Of a stretch of 14,475 nucleotides of DNA, positions 12,726 through 14,475 are shown one piece after another. Numbering within the stretch: the stretch's first letter is position 1; every line of letters begins with the position of its first letter. This DNA is from CAYYNP01 sp964472545 (GTDB lineage: Bacteria; Planctomycetota; Planctomycetia; Pirellulales; Thermoguttaceae): the NCBI GenBank assembly GCA_964472545.1, contig CAYYNP010000261.1:1-14475 (forward strand). Reading direction: 5' to 3'. The translations under genes were made by a program, and so were the position numbers. The notes beneath the pieces were generated by a model. It ran no database searches and had not been told where the DNA came from. It saw only the letters and a list, made by a program, of their open reading frames with translations.

Positions 12726-14378
12726 GTGCTCGCTACTTCCTTGCGAATTGTCGGCCGGGTCGTGGGCCTGGCCGTCGGTCTTGCCTGGTTGGCGGGCGGC
12801 ATCTGTGATACGTCACAGGCCGCCAACCTCGATCGGCTTCAATATGGCCAGCAGAATCGGTACCACGTAACGCTCTGTGCCCGGGGCGACTTCCGGTTGG
12901 CGCTGGACTACGCCGCGGAGTACATCGCCGAACACCCCGACGATCTCGAAGCCTACTACATCATGGCGATGGCCCAGGCCAACCTCGGGCAACTCGACGC
13001 AGCCGTCGAAACCGTCCGGCGCTCGTTGGACAAGGGGCTGACGCTCGATCGTTACGTGGCCGGGCCGCGGGACCTGCTGGCGCCGCTCTGCCGACACCGC
13101 GACTTCGCCCAACTGGCCGCGCGCCACGACGTGCAACTGGTACACGGTCCCGTGCTCGGCAGCGTCACCGATCGCAGCGCTCGTTTCTGGGTGCGCACCG
13201 CCGGCGAATCGACGGCCACCGTGCGCGTCCATTCACGGACCATCGTGCGACAGCGGGGAATCGTCGGCACGGAGGTCGCCACCGGCACGGCAACGACGGC
13301 CGCCAAGAACGACTTCACCGCCGTCGTCGAGGTATCGGGCCTGGAACCGGACACCGAGTACGCCTACTTCCTCGCGATCGACGGCCGGCCGGTTCCCATT
13401 GCGCCGGCACCGACCTTCACGACGTATCCACCAAGGGGGACGGCCACAAGTTTCGAGGTCGTCTTCGGCGGCGGGGCCGGGTTCATCCCGTGGAACGAGC
13501 GGATGTGGACCACGCTCGACGCACGCCGTCCGGCCGCCGCGCTGCTGTTGGGCGACAACGTCTACATCGACACGCCCGAGGTGCCGCAGACACAGCGATA
13601 CTGCTACTACCGCCGCCAGTCGAGGCCCGAGTATCGCCGCTTCGCCGCGCACGTGCCGATCTACGCCATCTGGGACGATCACGACTTCGGCACCGACGAC
13701 TGCGTCAGTTCGCTATCGCTAGACGATCCCCCGTGGAAACGCGACGTGCTGAAGGTCTTCACCGAGAACTTCGTCAACCCGTCGTACGGTGAAGACGCCC
13801 AACGTCCTGGCTGCTATTTCGACTTCTCCATCGGCGACGTCGACTTCATCATGCTCGACTGCCGCTTCTACCGGCAGGACCCCAAAACGACCGAAAAGCC
13901 GAGCATGCTCGGGCCGGGCCAGAAGGCGTGGCTGCTGAAGAAGCTGAAGGAATCGACCGCCACCTTTCGCGTGATCGGCAGTTCCGTGCCCTGGGCCACC
14001 GGCACGAAACCCGGCAGCCGGGATACGTGGGACGGATTTCCCGACGAGCGCGAGGAGATCCTCTCGTTTCTCGAAGAGCACGGCATCGAGGGCGTCGTGC
14101 TGATCTCGGCCGATCGCCACCGCAGCGACGCCTGGCAGATCGCACGGCCGGACGGTTGCGACCTCTATGAGTTCAGCAGTTCGAAGCTCACCAACGCCAT
14201 GAGCCACCCGCTAATCAAGGGTTGCCTGTTCGGCTACAACGAGAAGTGCTCCTTCGGCTCATTGACGTTCGACACGCGGAGTGACGATCCCAGCGTGACC
14301 TACCGGATCGTCAACATCGACGGGAACGTGGTGCATGCGACGACGCTACCGAGAAGTCGGTTGACCATTCCACGCTGA
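12726..14378 (+). CDS. Exported PhoD-like metallophosphatase with N-terminal TPR segment
   Basis: Exported phosphatase or phosphodiesterase of 550 residues, related to alkaline phosphatase D. A signal peptide (hydrophobic about 8-25, cleavage near SQAA 30-33) is followed by a TPR-like helical region (about 45-130; ALDYAAEYIAEHPDDLEAYY), a fibronectin-like PhoD N-domain (about 140-235; VLGSVTDRSARFWVRT, LEPDTEYAYFLAIDG), and the metal-dependent core: LLLGDNVYID (273-282), IWDDHDFGTDD (315-325), LDCRFYR (377-383) and SADRHRS (461-467). All main metal positions seem present, so activity is likely; the substrate may be a phosphodiester. The start is GTG 12726 with GAGGA five nt upstream. An in-frame GTG at 12696 lacks a Shine-Dalgarno and would put charged residues before the signal. 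It diverges from the DUF1080 cluster. Confidence 0.93.
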   Translation: MLATSLRIVGRVVGLAVGLAWLAGGICDTSQAANLDRLQYGQQNRYHVTLCARGDFRLALDYAAEYIAEHPDDLEAYYIMAMAQANLGQLDAAVETVRRSLDKGLTLDRYVAGPRDLLAPLCRHRDFAQLAARHDVQLVHGPVLGSVTDRSARFWVRTAGESTATVRVHSRTIVRQRGIVGTEVATGTATTAAKNDFTAVVEVSGLEPDTEYAYFLAIDGRPVPIAPAPTFTTYPPRGTATSFEVVFGGGAGFIPWNERMWTTLDARRPAAALLLGDNVYIDTPEVPQTQRYCYYRRQSRPEYRRFAAHVPIYAIWDDHDFGTDDCVSSLSLDDPPWKRDVLKVFTENFVNPSYGEDAQRPGCYFDFSIGDVDFIMLDCRFYRQDPKTTEKPSMLGPGQKAWLLKKLKESTATFRVIGSSVPWATGTKPGSRDTWDGFPDEREEILSFLEEHGIEGVVLISADRHRSDAWQIARPDGCDLYEFSSSKLTNAMSHPLIKGCLFGYNEKCSFGSLTFDTRSDDPSVTYRIVNIDGNVVHATTLPRSRLTIPR

Positions 14379-14475
14379 CGCCTGCGCTAGGGGGATTTCG
14401 GTTCCTGCACGAGGCGACCGGGCAGGAGAACTGCAAAGTCGATTCGCGGGAGTGGAAAAAGGGGACTGGCTCCGA
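14379..14475. other. Non-coding tail after the PhoD-like gene
   Basis: No gene or clear terminator is visible in these 97 bases. The last stretch, from about 14449 (GGGAGTGGAAAAAGGGGACTG and a few more bases), resembles the start of a dispersed repeat of the AAAAAGGGGACTG type that occurs in many planctomycete and metagenomic contigs. It is cut by the window edge, so this is a recollection only. Confidence 0.3.

Overview
The window looks like part of a Planctomycetota chromosome, probably Pirellulales-like. It is GC-rich. It carries gene families that planctomycetes hold in many copies: a secreted DUF1080 protein, a secreted PQQ-propeller protein with an N-terminal WPGFLGPNRDG motif, a PhoD-like phosphatase, and what I read as a decayed DUF1559 gene. 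The taxonomic call is an inference from family content. No rRNA, tRNA, CRISPR array or intact mobile element was seen.

Layout. 1-60 is a C-rich low-complexity stretch that may be a contig end. 97-2448 (+) is a chemoreceptor with an unusual charged helix between two HAMP units. 2558-2881 (-) is a small unknown gene. Upstream of it, 2936-3240 (-) holds in-frame and frameshifted protein debris resembling DUF1559. 3355-5669 (-) is pyrB-pyrC, the aspartate carbamoyltransferase and dihydroorotase of pyrimidine synthesis; the two genes are separated by a 7-bp-period repeat that runs into the end of pyrB. A compact divergent promoter region (5670-5826) separates pyrB from a GGDEF diguanylate cyclase (5827-6759, +), whose promoter places the predicted start site at or next to the ATG, suggesting a leaderless mRNA.

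The right half is a minus-strand cluster read from 12427 down to 6812: DUF1080 protein, PQQ-propeller protein, Tat-exported GH-like protein, class III (GSAM-like) aminotransferase and SDR dehydrogenase. Two junctions (PQQ/GH-like and aminotransferase/SDR) have the same design, with 11 nt between stop and start and the Shine-Dalgarno overlapping the stop codon. The other two junctions contain promoter-like elements and strong hairpins, so the cluster may be two or three transcription units. Three products are predicted to be exported and two are cytoplasmic. This fits envelope-side glycan handling coupled to a cytoplasmic amino/keto conversion, but the substrate cannot be read from the sequence. 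The GH-like protein appears to lack both catalytic glutamates of the clan it most resembles.

A REP-like palindromic cluster (12512-12584) separates this cluster from a divergent TPR-PhoD phosphatase (12726-14378, +). The strongest leads are the five-gene cluster with its GH-like candidate pseudoenzyme, the structured leader before the aminotransferase, the leaderless GGDEF gene, the DUF1559 relic, and the several palindromic repeats between genes.
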